Source: Candidatus Kaiserbacteria bacterium RIFCSPHIGHO2_01_FULL_46_22 (GTDB lineage Bacteria; Patescibacteriota; Minisyncoccia; Phycocordibacterales; UBA918). Taken from it: 37,813 bases of DNA. Shown piece by piece: positions 11,391 to 18,830 of this stretch. The position numbers and the translations under genes are program-made. The notes under the pieces were generated by a model. The model ran no database searches. It was given only the letters and a program-made list of their open reading frames with translations, and was not told where the DNA came from. Where the stretch lies: NCBI GenBank assembly GCA_001779595.1, contig MFKO01000008.1, positions 153,139 through 190,951 on the forward strand, in the 5' to 3' direction. Position 1 is the stretch's first letter. Every line of letters starts with the position of its first letter.

Positions 11391-11750
11391 ATGGCACTCT
11401 TTAATCGAACAACAAAGGCCAAGAAAGCCTCTCCGAAGAGTAAGGCTGTGACTGTTCCTTCGACAGTACGTGATTTGTCTGCGACACTTCTCGCGCCACA
11501 CGTTACCGAGAAGGCAATGCGCGGATCTGAGAAGAACGTTTATGTCTTCGAAGTGGCAGCCAACGCTGATAAGCGCGCTGTCAAAGAGGCAGTCAATCGT
11601 CTCTTCAGCGTCACGCCGGTCAAAGTTAATATCGTTAACAAGACTCCTCGTCAGTACAAATCACGTGCTCGTGGCCGTATGGCTCTCGAACACGGAATGA
11701 AGAAGGCGTATGTCTATCTAAAGGAGGGTGATTCAATCAGCCTTGTCTAG
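11391..11750 (+). CDS. rplW: 50S ribosomal protein L23
   Basis: L23 sits at the tunnel exit and docks trigger factor and SRP. The 119 residues comprise a basic N-terminal extension of about 28 residues and then the L23 domain: LLAPHVTEKAMRGSEKNVYVFEV, ADKRAVKEAVNRLFSVTPVKVNIVN, and the PRQYKSRARGR loop. It follows rplD by 5 nt. A 71-nt gap without a gene separates it from rplB. Confidence 0.95.
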   Translation: MALFNRTTKAKKASPKSKAVTVPSTVRDLSATLLAPHVTEKAMRGSEKNVYVFEVAANADKRAVKEAVNRLFSVTPVKVNIVNKTPRQYKSRARGRMALEHGMKKAYVYLKEGDSISLV

Positions 11751-11821
11751 ATCGCAATCTCTTTGAGAGAACAATTAATTACACGTATGGGTTCTAAGGA
11801 CCCGCAAAGTAATCGCAAATT

Positions 11822-12682
11822 ATGAAAAAATATAAACCAACTTCAGCCGGTCGTCGCGGGATGACCGTGATTGAATACAAGAAGAAACTTTCTTCAACCA
11901 GTAGCAAGCCTCATAAGGCGCTGGTGAAAGGCAAGGCTGCGACCGGTGGTCGCAACAGCCAGGGTCGTACCACCATGTGGTATCGCGGCGCTGGCAACAA
12001 GCGTAAGTATCGTGAGATCGATTTCCGTTTCAATAAGAAGGAAGTCCCAGCTAAGATCGAATCGATTGAATACGACCCTTTCCGCACCGGCTTCATTGCT
12101 CTTGCGCTCTATCAGGATGGTGAGCGTCGCTACATCCTAGTGCCGCAGAATATGAAAGTAGGGGACACCTTTACCGTGTCTGAAACAGCGAAAATCAAAA
12201 CCGGCAATCGTTTGCCACTCGGGAAGATCCCAGTTGGTACTTTCGTTTACGCTGTGGAATTGAAACCTGGCGCTGGCGCACGTATCGCTCGCGCTGCTGG
12301 TAACTACGCCGAAGTAGTGGCGCAAGACGCTGGTTACACTCAGGTTCGCCTACCTTCGACTGAAATCCGCAAGGTGATCGCCACCGCTTGGGCTTCAATT
12401 GGTGAAGTTTCAAACGAAGAGAATCGTCTCGTCTCAATTGGTAAGGCTGGTCGCGCTCGCCACATGGGTCTTCGTCCGAAGACTCGTGGTACCGCTAAGA
12501 ATGCCGTCGATCACCCACATGGAGGTGGTGAAGGTGTTCAGCCGCGTGGTCACAAGCGAGCTCGTACTGCTCAGGGCCGTCCGACTGGCAAGGGCCAGAA
12601 GAGCCGTCGCCCAAAGAAGTACTCAAACAAGATGATCGTTTCTCGCCGCAAGCTAGGTCCACGAATGACTTCGAAGAAGTAA
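11822..12682 (+). CDS. rplB: 50S ribosomal protein L2
   Basis: L2 is needed for subunit association and peptidyl transfer. The 286-residue protein includes KYKPTSAGRRGMTVIEY at the start, the NSQGRTTMWYRGAGNKRKYR segment, EYDPFRTGFIALALYQDG, and the highly conserved C-terminal VDHPHGGGEG motif bearing the catalysis-associated His. A strong terminator follows at once (12699-12737), so rpsS is not in the same transcript, unlike the standard S10 operon. Confidence 0.97.
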   Translation: MKKYKPTSAGRRGMTVIEYKKKLSSTSSKPHKALVKGKAATGGRNSQGRTTMWYRGAGNKRKYREIDFRFNKKEVPAKIESIEYDPFRTGFIALALYQDGERRYILVPQNMKVGDTFTVSETAKIKTGNRLPLGKIPVGTFVYAVELKPGAGARIARAAGNYAEVVAQDAGYTQVRLPSTEIRKVIATAWASIGEVSNEENRLVSIGKAGRARHMGLRPKTRGTAKNAVDHPHGGGEGVQPRGHKRARTAQGRPTGKGQKSRRPKKYSNKMIVSRRKLGPRMTSKK

Positions 12683-12698
12683 TTCTTCCAAATTCACA

Positions 12699-12737
12699 AA
12701 CAAAAGCCGCCGCGTCTGAGACGCGGCGGCTTTTGTT
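12699..12737. terminator. Terminator after rplB / convergent HEPN-like gene
   Basis: 18-bp perfect stem (12699-12716 with 12720-12737) with TGA loop and T-runs on both strands. Confidence 0.92.
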
Positions 12738-12747
12738 AACTGGTCAG

Positions 12748-13302
12748 TTATTTGCTTTTTTCTATTATCTCCTTAATTTGTTCGTTGATTTTCTTTGATT
12801 CTTCTTTTAAGCCGTCTACCATCTCTCTAAACCCTTTACCTTGCCAGTTCTCGCCAAAGAAAAGTTTAATGTTTTCAGTCAGAGAATCTACATCCTTTTG
12901 ACCATCGAAGATATGGTGTGCAACTTCTCGTCTTATGGTGGTGTTGAAACTAGTAAGTGAACTGATTAATGCTGTTTTACCTATAAATTTTTTAAGAACG
13001 CCTATTAGGCTCCCTAGTGGAGCATCCTCTTCGATCTCTATTTTAATCTGTGACTGAGGGTCATTTTCGTTTAAAATCGTCAAGATTTTTCTCTTTACCA
13101 GATGACCTTGAATTATGGTTTTTATATAGTGTTCAATAGTTTGAGAATGAACAAGCACAATCTCTAAATAGAACTCTTCTTTCCATAACCTATTCATTCT
13201 TGGATTAACTAAGCTAAAAGTTTTAAGGATCAAGGCTCTGCGAGCTTCCCACTCCTTCACTTCCCAAGATATTTGTAGCTCCTGTATTTTTGACTGAGTC
13301 AT
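12748..13302 (-). CDS. HEPN-like helical protein inserted in the ribosomal cluster
   Basis: The 184-residue protein is predominantly alpha-helical and charged. The notable motif is IRREVAHH (residues 123-130), giving R124-x4-H129 or R125-x4-H130, the R-x4-6-H signature of HEPN domains, many of which are RNases in toxin or defence systems. An upstream long helix pair (EFYLEIVLVHSQTIEHYIKT) fits the fold. The C-terminus is Lys/Glu-rich. The DNA is visibly more AT-rich than the flanking ribosomal genes. Its own promoter is minus-strand TTGACA (13342-13337)/TATCAC (13319-13314). It separates rplB from rpsS, normally neighbours. Function unknown; the HEPN call is moderate and no partner antitoxin is seen. 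Confidence 0.6.
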   Translation of the reverse strand: MTQSKIQELQISWEVKEWEARRALILKTFSLVNPRMNRLWKEEFYLEIVLVHSQTIEHYIKTIIQGHLVKRKILTILNENDPQSQIKIEIEEDAPLGSLIGVLKKFIGKTALISSLTSFNTTIRREVAHHIFDGQKDVDSLTENIKLFFGENWQGKGFREMVDGLKEESKKINEQIKEIIEKSK

Positions 13303-13313
13303 GTCTTTACTTC

Positions 13314-13342
13314 GTGATACTCGTTTCTTCTTGTCTTGTCAA
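13314..13342 (-). promoter_or_regulatory. Promoter of the HEPN-like gene
   Basis: On the minus strand TTGACA (13342-13337), 17-nt spacer, TATCAC (13319-13314), 11 nt before the ATG. Confidence 0.6.
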
Positions 13343-13361
13343 GAATTTCAAGAATCAAAAG

Positions 13362-13390
13362 TTGACATTTTTCACACACTCCCGTAGTAT
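13362..13390 (+). promoter_or_regulatory. Promoter of the rpsS-rplE operon
   Basis: Consensus TTGACA (13362-13367), 17-nt spacer, TAGTAT (13385-13390). It restarts transcription after the inverted gene. Confidence 0.82.
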
Positions 13391-13396
13391 TGGCCC

Positions 13397-13546
13397 CGTT
13401 CCGAACTGTTGCCCGATTAGCCCCTGGCAGGGCCTTCGGCACAGCACTCTATAGTCGGGGACTTGTGTGGGGTAGGCCGTTACCTTCTTCCACACAGGGT
13501 CCGGACTTTTCTATCAGAAAAGGCTACACCCTAGCGTTTTATCTAT
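13397..13546 (+). promoter_or_regulatory. Structured rpsS operon leader
   Basis: About 150 nt with several pairings: CCCGA (13412-13416)/TCGGG (13455-13459) enclosing GCC-TTC-GGC (13432-13440); CTTGTGTGG (13462-13470)/CCACACAGG (13490-13498); CTTTTC-TATCA-GAAAAG (13506-13522). No T-run follows the last stem. Such a leader is compatible with autogenous control by a ribosomal protein; the ligand cannot be read from sequence. Confidence 0.55.
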
Positions 13547-13888
13547 ATGTCACGATCAGTATATAAAGGCCCTTACGTAGACGAACGTCTGCTTAAGAAA
13601 ATTGCCGACAAAAAGCCGAGCACTACTGGTGTCATCAAGACCTGGTCGCGCGACGCTGTGATTTCACCTGAAATGGTGGGATTCACTTTCGGTGTCCACA
13701 ACGGCAAAAGCCACATCGAAGTGCTAGCGACAGAAGAAATGGTTGGTCACAAGTTGGGTGAATTCTCACCGACCACCAAGTTCATCCGTCACGGCGGTAA
13801 GATGCAGAAGGAGCTCGAGCAGAAGAAGAAGGACGCTGAGATCACTGCAGCCAAAGCTGCTAAAACAGCTCCAGCCGCTAAGAAGTAG
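13547..13888 (+). CDS. rpsS: 30S ribosomal protein S19
   Basis: S19 lies in the 30S head with S13. The 113 residues start [18 protein letters not shown] and include [36 protein letters not shown] and FIRHGGK. The last 25 residues are an Ala/Lys-rich tail beyond the usual end. It is the first gene of the second ribosomal operon here, behind its own promoter and structured leader. Nine bases separate it from rplV. Confidence 0.96.
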   Translation: MSRSVYKGPYVDERLLKKIADKKPSTTGVIKTWSRDAVISPEMVGFTFGVHNGKSHIEVLATEEMVGHKLGEFSPTTKFIRHGGKMQKELEQKKKDAEITAAKAAKTAPAAKK

Positions 13889-13898
13889 TTAATTTTTT

Positions 13899-14216
13899 AT
13901 GAAAGCAATTCTAAAAAACTACCGCCAGTCTCCACGTAAGGTTCGCCTGATTGCTGATTTGGTGCGCGGCAAAAAAGTTACTGAAGCATTGCGTCAGCTT
14001 AGCTTCGTTAACAAGCGTTCGGCTGCGCCGTTTGCTAAGGTGATCAACTCCGCGGTAGCCAACGCCAAGAACGCTGGTCGTTCTGTGGAAACTCTCAAGA
14101 TCGCCAAGGTTGCGGTCGACAAGGGGACAACCATTACTCGTTTCATGCCTCGCGCGCGCGGCTCGGCTTCACCGATCAATCGTCGATCGAGCCACATAAC
14201 CGTTGAATTGAAATAA
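13899..14216 (+). CDS. rplV: 50S ribosomal protein L22
   Basis: L22 contacts all 23S rRNA domains, and its hairpin lines the exit tunnel. The 105-residue protein shows KNYRQSPRKVRLIADLVRGK, the NSAVANAKNAG helix, and the tunnel hairpin with FMPRARGSASPINRRSSHI. Length is normal. One base separates it from rpsC. Confidence 0.96.
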   Translation: MKAILKNYRQSPRKVRLIADLVRGKKVTEALRQLSFVNKRSAAPFAKVINSAVANAKNAGRSVETLKIAKVAVDKGTTITRFMPRARGSASPINRRSSHITVELK

Positions 14217-14217
14217 T

Positions 14218-14976
14218 ATGACTCACGTTGCCCATCCATTCGTTCAGCGCATCGGTATCAACCGAGATTGGCGCAGCCGCTGGTTCGCCACGGACAAGAA
14301 GCGTTTTCGCGAGTATCTTCGTGTTGATGCGGCTGTTCGTCGCATGCTAGCCAAGCGTCTTAAGGGGATGTCAGTCGACGTGATTGAGATTGAGCGTGAT
14401 GAGAAAGCCCTTCGCATCATTGTGAAGAGCGCTCGTCCTGGTCTCGTGATCGGCCGTAGTGGTGAAGGTGCTACTAAGCTCAAGAAAGATGTCGATCAGC
14501 TTTTGCGCACTTTGAAACTAGCTGAAAAGCCAGAAATTAAGATCGATATCGAAGAAATCCGTTCACCAGAACTATCAGCCCAGTTGGTTGGTCAGATGGT
14601 GGCTGAAGGTCTCGAGAAGCGTATGCAATTCCGCCGCGTTTTGAAGCAGACTATCGAGAAGGTAATGGCCAATCGTGATGTGCAGGGTGTGCGTATCATG
14701 ATGTCAGGTCGTCTTGGTGGCGCTGATATGTCTCGCGTTGAAGAACTTAAGAAGGGTCGTATTCCACTACAGACTTTGCGTGCTGATATCGACTTCGCTC
14801 GAGTTCGTGCCAACCTACCATACGGTGTGATTGGTATTAAAGTTTGGATCTATCGAGGTGAGGTATTCGTAGATCGTCGCGCCGGTGCCGCACCACGTGC
14901 TCGTGAGGGTGCAGAAGAGAATACTTCTGCCCGCACTCCGAGTCGATCTGCCGCGCCGCGTGGTCGTAATTCCTAA
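14218..14976 (+). CDS. rpsC: 30S ribosomal protein S3
   Basis: S3 forms the mRNA entry site and has helicase activity with S4/S5. The 252 residues contain the N-terminal block (QRIGINRDWRSRW), the KH domain with KSARPGLVIGRSGEGATKL (GxxG as GRSG), LVGQMVAEGLEKRMQFRR, and the C-terminal domain with GRLGGADMSR and YGVIGIKVWIYRGE. A disordered Arg/Ala-rich tail of about 35 residues ends it. It lies 1 nt after rplV and 5 nt before rplP. Confidence 0.96.
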   Translation: MTHVAHPFVQRIGINRDWRSRWFATDKKRFREYLRVDAAVRRMLAKRLKGMSVDVIEIERDEKALRIIVKSARPGLVIGRSGEGATKLKKDVDQLLRTLKLAEKPEIKIDIEEIRSPELSAQLVGQMVAEGLEKRMQFRRVLKQTIEKVMANRDVQGVRIMMSGRLGGADMSRVEELKKGRIPLQTLRADIDFARVRANLPYGVIGIKVWIYRGEVFVDRRAGAAPRAREGAEENTSARTPSRSAAPRGRNS

Positions 14977-14981
14977 TTCGT

Positions 14982-15416
14982 ATGTTGTTTCCTAAGAAAG
15001 TAAAACACCGCAAGTGGCAAGTCGGTCGAAAGAGCGAAGCGCAATTACTGCGTCCCGATACTCGTGGCGTTACTGTTGCCTTCGGCGCTTACGGTCTCAA
15101 GGCTACTTCGCCAGCACGTGTGCGTTCTAGTCAGATCGAGGCAGCCCGTCGTGTGATTTCTCGCACACTTGGCAAAACTGGTCGAGTTTGGATTCGTATT
15201 TTCCCTGACCGACCGATGACCAAGAAGGCTGCTGAAACCCCGATGGGTAAGGGTAAGGGTGATCCGGACCACTTCGTTTTCGAGGTTTCTCCAGGGCGCG
15301 TTCTCTTCGAGGTTGATGGTGTTACTGAAACTGTAGCCCGTGAGGCAATGCGCAAGGCGACCGCTAAACTTCCGGTCAAAGGTCGCTTCGTTACTCGTGA
15401 AGACACGCAAGCCTAA
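14982..15416 (+). CDS. rplP: 50S ribosomal protein L16
   Basis: L16 positions tRNA in the A and P sites. The 144-residue protein has the KKVKHRKWQVGR start, FGAYGLKA, RVRSSQIEAARRVISRTLGKTGRVWIRIFPD, and the PMGKGKGDPDHFVFEVSPGRVLFEVDGV block. The PMGKGKG loop carrying the YcfD-hydroxylated Arg in E. coli (RMGSGKG) reads Pro-Met here. Spacing to rpmC is 9 nt. Confidence 0.96.
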   Translation: MLFPKKVKHRKWQVGRKSEAQLLRPDTRGVTVAFGAYGLKATSPARVRSSQIEAARRVISRTLGKTGRVWIRIFPDRPMTKKAAETPMGKGKGDPDHFVFEVSPGRVLFEVDGVTETVAREAMRKATAKLPVKGRFVTREDTQA

Positions 15417-15425
15417 ACATCGCTT

Positions 15426-15629
15426 ATGAATAAAATGAATGACATCCGAAAAATGAAAGCCGACGAGCTCAACACGCTCGTTAAGGAAAAGCGCGAAACT
15501 GTGCGCGGCTTCCGTTTTGGTACCGGTGGTCGCGATGTGCGTGCCAAACGATCAGCGAAGAAAGAAATCGCCCGCGCTCTTACCGAATTAACAGCCCGCA
15601 CTCACCAGGATAAGCCGGTAGAGGCCTAA
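15426..15629 (+). CDS. rpmC: 50S ribosomal protein L29
   Basis: L29 is a helical-hairpin protein at the tunnel exit. The 67 residues contain the KMKADELNTLVKEKRETVRGFRFG helix and the second helix KRSAKKEIARALTELTAR. ATG 15426 is taken; an in-frame ATG at 15435 would remove MNK and is equally possible since neither has an SD. Confidence 0.92.
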   Translation: MNKMNDIRKMKADELNTLVKEKRETVRGFRFGTGGRDVRAKRSAKKEIARALTELTARTHQDKPVEA

Positions 15630-15638
15630 CATTGTCTT

Positions 15639-15899
15639 ATGTCAACAGAAATTTCAATGCAGGAAAACGGCAATGGACGCGTACTCAAAGGTACGGTGGT
15701 GGCCTCTAAGATGCAGGACACTATTACGGTTGCCGTCGAACGCTACACAAAGCACAAGAAGTATAAGAAATTCGTCCGCTCAACCAAGAAATATTTGGTG
15801 CACGATCAAGGTAATACCGCCGAAGTAGGTGCTAAGGTCGAAATTATCGAGACTAAACCAATAAGTCGTCGCAAGCGCTTCGTACTTCTAAGCAAATAG
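15639..15899 (+). CDS. rpsQ: 30S ribosomal protein S17
   Basis: S17 is a primary 16S rRNA binder with an OB fold. The 86 residues carry the standard core LKGTVVASKMQDTITVAVERYTKHKKYKK, the KYLVHDQGN loop, GAKVEIIETKPISRRKRF, and a short C-terminus. About 13 residues precede the core. It is 9 nt after rpmC and 4 nt before rplN. Confidence 0.96.
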   Translation: MSTEISMQENGNGRVLKGTVVASKMQDTITVAVERYTKHKKYKKFVRSTKKYLVHDQGNTAEVGAKVEIIETKPISRRKRFVLLSK

Positions 15900-15903
15900 G
15901 CTT

Positions 15904-16275
15904 ATGATCCAACCACAAACTTTAGTTAAGATCACAGACAACTCCGGCGGTAAAGTCGGCCGGGTTTTCAAAGTGCTAGGCGGTTCTAAGAAGCGATACG
16001 CTGAGCTCGGCGAGATGGTGGTTCTTTCTGTGCAGACTGCCGAGCCACGCAAGTTGGTAAAGAAGAAGGATGTTGTGTACGGTGTAGTCGTTCGCCAGAA
16101 GAAGCCTTTCCGTCGCGCTGATGGTTCTTACGTTAGTTTCGATGACAACGCCGTTGTCTTGGTAGACAAGGAAAAAAAGGAACCACGAGCTAACCGCGTG
16201 TTTGGTCCGATTCCACGTGAGCTTTCCGAAGCTGGTTATCAGAAGATCGTATCTCTAGCACCAGAGGTAGTCTAA
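15904..16275 (+). CDS. rplN: 50S ribosomal protein L14
   Basis: L14 forms bridge B8 and is the docking site of the silencing factor RsfS. The 123-residue protein begins MIQPQTLVKITDNSGGK and has the VLGGSKKRYAELGEMVVLSVQTAEP block, VVRQKKPFRRADGSYVSFDDNAVVL and the terminal VFGPIPRELSEAGYQKIVSLAPEV. All family landmarks are intact and the length is normal. Confidence 0.97.
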   Translation: MIQPQTLVKITDNSGGKVGRVFKVLGGSKKRYAELGEMVVLSVQTAEPRKLVKKKDVVYGVVVRQKKPFRRADGSYVSFDDNAVVLVDKEKKEPRANRVFGPIPRELSEAGYQKIVSLAPEVV

Positions 16276-16289
16276 CCTTCTAAATTATT

Positions 16290-16589
16290 ATGAAAATCAA
16301 GAAAGGAGACAACGTGATCGTGATTGCCGGCAAAGATCGCGGCAAGACAGGAAAAGTAGAAAAGGTTTTTACTAAAACCGATATGGTTTTGGTTGAAGGT
16401 GTGAACGTGATCACTAAACACCAGAAGAATCGTCGCTCTGGTTCTCAAGGTCAGGTGGTGAAGAAAGCTGCACCGGTGCATGTTTCTAACGTTGCACTCA
16501 GCGAGGGTGGCAAGCCAGTGCGTGTTGGCTACAAGCAGGAAGGTGAGAAGAAGGCGCGCGTTTCTCGTAAGAGCGGCAAGACGATTTAA
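16290..16589 (+). CDS. rplX: 50S ribosomal protein L24
   Basis: L24 initiates 50S assembly and binds the 5' end of 23S rRNA. The 99 residues contain the KOW motif KIKKGDNVIVIAGKDRGKTGKV, the VEGVNVITKHQK segment, and VHVSNVALSEGGKPVRVGYK. Length is normal. It lies 14 nt after rplN and 27 nt before rplE. Confidence 0.96.
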   Translation: MKIKKGDNVIVIAGKDRGKTGKVEKVFTKTDMVLVEGVNVITKHQKNRRSGSQGQVVKKAAPVHVSNVALSEGGKPVRVGYKQEGEKKARVSRKSGKTI

Positions 16590-16616
16590 TCTCTCACCTA
16601 ATTCACTTTATTTATT

Positions 16617-17165
16617 ATGGAAAATATCAAGACAAAAATCACCAAAGCTTTCGATGCCCTCAGCGGCACGTTTGGCTACAAGAACGTGATGCAAGCGCCT
16701 CGACTCGATAAGGTGGTGGTGTCGGTTGGTATCGGCAAGATCGATGATAAGGCTAAGCGCGAAAAAATTTCACAGCGTCTAGCACTCATCACTGGCCAGA
16801 GACCATCTCCGCGTCCTGCAAAGCAGTCAATCGCATCGTTCAAGCTTCGTCAGGGAGACATCGTTGGCTATCAGGTGACTTTGCGAGGTGCTCGCATGCA
16901 CGCTTTCTTGGATAAGCTGATCAACGTTGCATTGCCGCAAACTCGCGACTTCCGTGGTCTTAAAGCTACGGCAATCGATGAGATGGGTAATATCACTCTT
17001 GGTATTAAGGAGCATACAATTTTCCCAGAAACAGCCGATGAAGATATTCGCGACGTATTTTCTCTCGCGATTACCATCGTAACTACCGCTAAGACCAAGG
17101 CAGAAGCCGAAGCTTTCCTCAGACACCTAGGACTACCTTTGAAGAAAGACGAAGTAGAAGCATAG
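16617..17165 (+). CDS. rplE: 50S ribosomal protein L5
   Basis: L5 binds 5S rRNA and contacts P-site tRNA. The 182-residue protein has MQAPRLDKVVVSVGIGK, ALITGQRPSPRPAKQSIASFKLRQGDIVGYQVTLRG (conserved core), RDFRGLKATAIDEMGNITLGIKEH and an acidic C-terminus. It is the last gene of this operon: a strong terminator follows instead of rpsN-rpsH-rplF of a normal spc operon. Confidence 0.96.
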   Translation: MENIKTKITKAFDALSGTFGYKNVMQAPRLDKVVVSVGIGKIDDKAKREKISQRLALITGQRPSPRPAKQSIASFKLRQGDIVGYQVTLRGARMHAFLDKLINVALPQTRDFRGLKATAIDEMGNITLGIKEHTIFPETADEDIRDVFSLAITIVTTAKTKAEAEAFLRHLGLPLKKDEVEA

Positions 17166-17174
17166 GTTTGGAGC

Positions 17175-17220
17175 AAAAAACACAAGGGGCGGGCCCGAAG
17201 GCCCGCCCCTTGTGTTTTTT
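17175..17220 (+). terminator. Terminator of the rpsS-rplE operon
   Basis: 21-bp perfect stem (17175-17195 with 17200-17220) with loop CGAA, running from A6 to T6; bidirectional in form. Confidence 0.95.
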
Positions 17221-17301
17221 GTAGTTCAGTGGTATTTTACGGAGTAAGTAAGCCGCCCGAAAGGGCGTTTTAATTTAAGTTAATGTTATATTATTCGCAA
17301 T

Positions 17302-17481
17302 ATGGAAAGACTATCTAGATACCTGCGTGACACTGTGGCTGAGATGAAGCATGTTAAGTGGCCTACTACTAGCCAAGCTGCAACTTATACTGTTTTGGTT
17401 GTAGTGATCTCTGCCGTTGTAGCTCTAACTCTGTCCGGTTTTGACTATCTGTTCACCAACCTTCTTGAAGTAGCAATCTAA
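17302..17481 (+). CDS. secE: Preprotein translocase subunit SecE
   Basis: SecE stabilises SecY in the Sec translocon. The 59-residue single-TM form shows the diagnostic amphipathic stretch LRDTVAEMKHVKWPT, followed by one TM helix (YTVLVVVISAVVALTL) and a short exit segment (DYLFTNLLEVAI). Length is typical of minimal SecE proteins. ATG 17302 has no SD. It precedes nusG, the common bacterial secE-nusG-rplK order. Confidence 0.95.
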   Translation: MERLSRYLRDTVAEMKHVKWPTTSQAATYTVLVVVISAVVALTLSGFDYLFTNLLEVAI

Positions 17482-17531
17482 TAGTTGCGCGCTTTTCGTT
17501 CAATCTTTACCAATTTTCAATTTATTAAACT

Positions 17532-18077
17532 ATGGCTAAACAACATTCAACTGGTGAGCGTCGTTGGTATGCTATTCATACCTACTCTGGATACGAAAAT
17601 GCTGTGTCTCGTAACCTCAAGCAGCGTATCGACTCACTCAACATGAACGATCAGATCTTCAATGTGATCGTGCCGACCGAAAAGAAAATTCGTGTCAAAG
17701 GCGGAAAGCGCGTGACTGAGGAAGAGCGCATTTACCCGGGCTACGTTTTGGTAGAGATGATCGTAAATGACGAGTCTTGGTATGTGGTGCGTAATACACC
17801 GCGTGTGACTGGTTTCGTTGGTAGCGGTACTCAGCCTGTCCCGCTTTCTGAAACAGAGTTGCAGGCTTTGATGGGAAGAATGACCGATGACACTCCGAAG
17901 CACAAGGTGGACCTTTCTGTTGACGATATCGTAGTTATCACTGATGGTCCGTTCAAGGAGCTTGAAGGTAAAGTGGCCGAGACTGACGAGGAACGCGGAA
18001 AGGTAAAGGTTCTAGTTTCGATGTTTGGTCGCGAGACTCCAGTCGAGTTGGACTTCCTCCAGATTAAAAAAATATAA
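17532..18077 (+). CDS. nusG: Transcription antitermination factor NusG
   Basis: NusG binds RNA polymerase to modulate pausing and couples to Rho or ribosomes. The 181 residues contain the NGN domain (RRWYAIHTYSGYENAV; ERIYPGYVLVEM; WYVVRNTPRVTGFVG) and the C-terminal KOW domain (VDDIVVITDGPFKELEGKV ... VKVLVSMFGRETPVELDFLQIKKI). Length and motifs are canonical. It lies 50 nt after secE without an SD. Confidence 0.97.
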   Translation: MAKQHSTGERRWYAIHTYSGYENAVSRNLKQRIDSLNMNDQIFNVIVPTEKKIRVKGGKRVTEEERIYPGYVLVEMIVNDESWYVVRNTPRVTGFVGSGTQPVPLSETELQALMGRMTDDTPKHKVDLSVDDIVVITDGPFKELEGKVAETDEERGKVKVLVSMFGRETPVELDFLQIKKI

Positions 18078-18282
18078 AACTCCCAAAATTGGCGCATACG
18101 CACCAGTTTCGGAAATTTTTCTCGGTCAATGTAGGACATCTACATCTCTCTCGCAAAGTTTCCTCCAACCGGCACGTCTGCATCCAATTTTGAAAGTTTT
18201 CTGACGCAGGTTGATTTTATCCATAATTCTTGTAAAGTAACGCCACTGTTACGCGAGAGAAGCTTCAAATTAAATTCTCAAA
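18078..18282 (+). promoter_or_regulatory. nusG-rplK intergenic region with rplK promoter
   Basis: 205 bp without a gene. Promoter: TTGATT (18211-18216), 16-nt spacer, TAAAGT (18233-18238). TCTCTCGC (18147-18154) and GCGAGAGA (18253-18260) could pair across the region, the second copy lying in the leader. No terminator-like hairpin with a T-run is seen after nusG, so read-through is possible. Confidence 0.5.
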
Positions 18283-18708
18283 ATGGCAAAAAAATTAGTA
18301 AAACAAATCAAGGTACAAGCTCCAGGTGGTAAAGCCACCCCAGCTCCACCTCTAGGTCCGGTACTCGGCCAGGCTGGTATCAACATCGGCGAGTTCGTGA
18401 ATCAGTTCAACGAACAGACTCGTGATCAGATGGGGGAGATCGTTCCAGCAGTGATCAGTGTCTTTGACGATCGATCATTTAGCTTCGTTCTCAAGACTTC
18501 ACCAGCATCTCGTCTTATTCTTAAGGCGATTGGTAAGGACAAGGGTTCTGGAAAGAACCTGACTGCCAAGGCTGGTACTATCACTCGTGCCCAGGTACGT
18601 GAAGTAGCTGAAAAGAAGATGGTAGATCTAAACGCTGCTTCAATCGAAGCTGCAATGAAGACTATCGAGGGTACTTGTCGCTCTATGGGGGTAACCGTAG
18701 TGGACTAA
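18283..18708 (+). CDS. rplK: 50S ribosomal protein L11
   Basis: L11 forms the GTPase-associated centre with 23S rRNA. The 141-residue protein has the N-terminal domain ([39 protein letters not shown]) and the RNA-binding C-terminal domain ([42 protein letters not shown]). Length is canonical. rplA (L1), its usual partner, does not follow; a terminator and a Nudix-like cassette do. Confidence 0.97.
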   Translation: MAKKLVKQIKVQAPGGKATPAPPLGPVLGQAGINIGEFVNQFNEQTRDQMGEIVPAVISVFDDRSFSFVLKTSPASRLILKAIGKDKGSGKNLTAKAGTITRAQVREVAEKKMVDLNAASIEAAMKTIEGTCRSMGVTVVD

Positions 18709-18724
18709 GACAAAATTTTTAAAG

Positions 18725-18765
18725 AAAAGCAAAGGGCAGGCCATATGGCCTGCCCTTTGCTTTTT
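18725..18765 (+). terminator. rplK terminator
   Basis: A perfect 20-bp-arm palindrome centred on CATATG, followed by T5. The -35 box of the next gene is embedded in its 3' arm. Confidence 0.92.
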
Positions 18766-18784
18766 CTGTTTTCTGTGTTACAAT
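18757..18784 (+). promoter_or_regulatory. Promoter of the Nudix-like gene
   Basis: TTGCTT (18757-18762), 16-nt spacer, TACAAT (18779-18784); about 40-nt leader with AAGGAG at 18818-18823. Confidence 0.65.
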
Positions 18785-18830
18785 CCCGGCAATCTGGTCA
18801 ATTTCGGTCAGATAAGCAAGGAGCGGCTTA

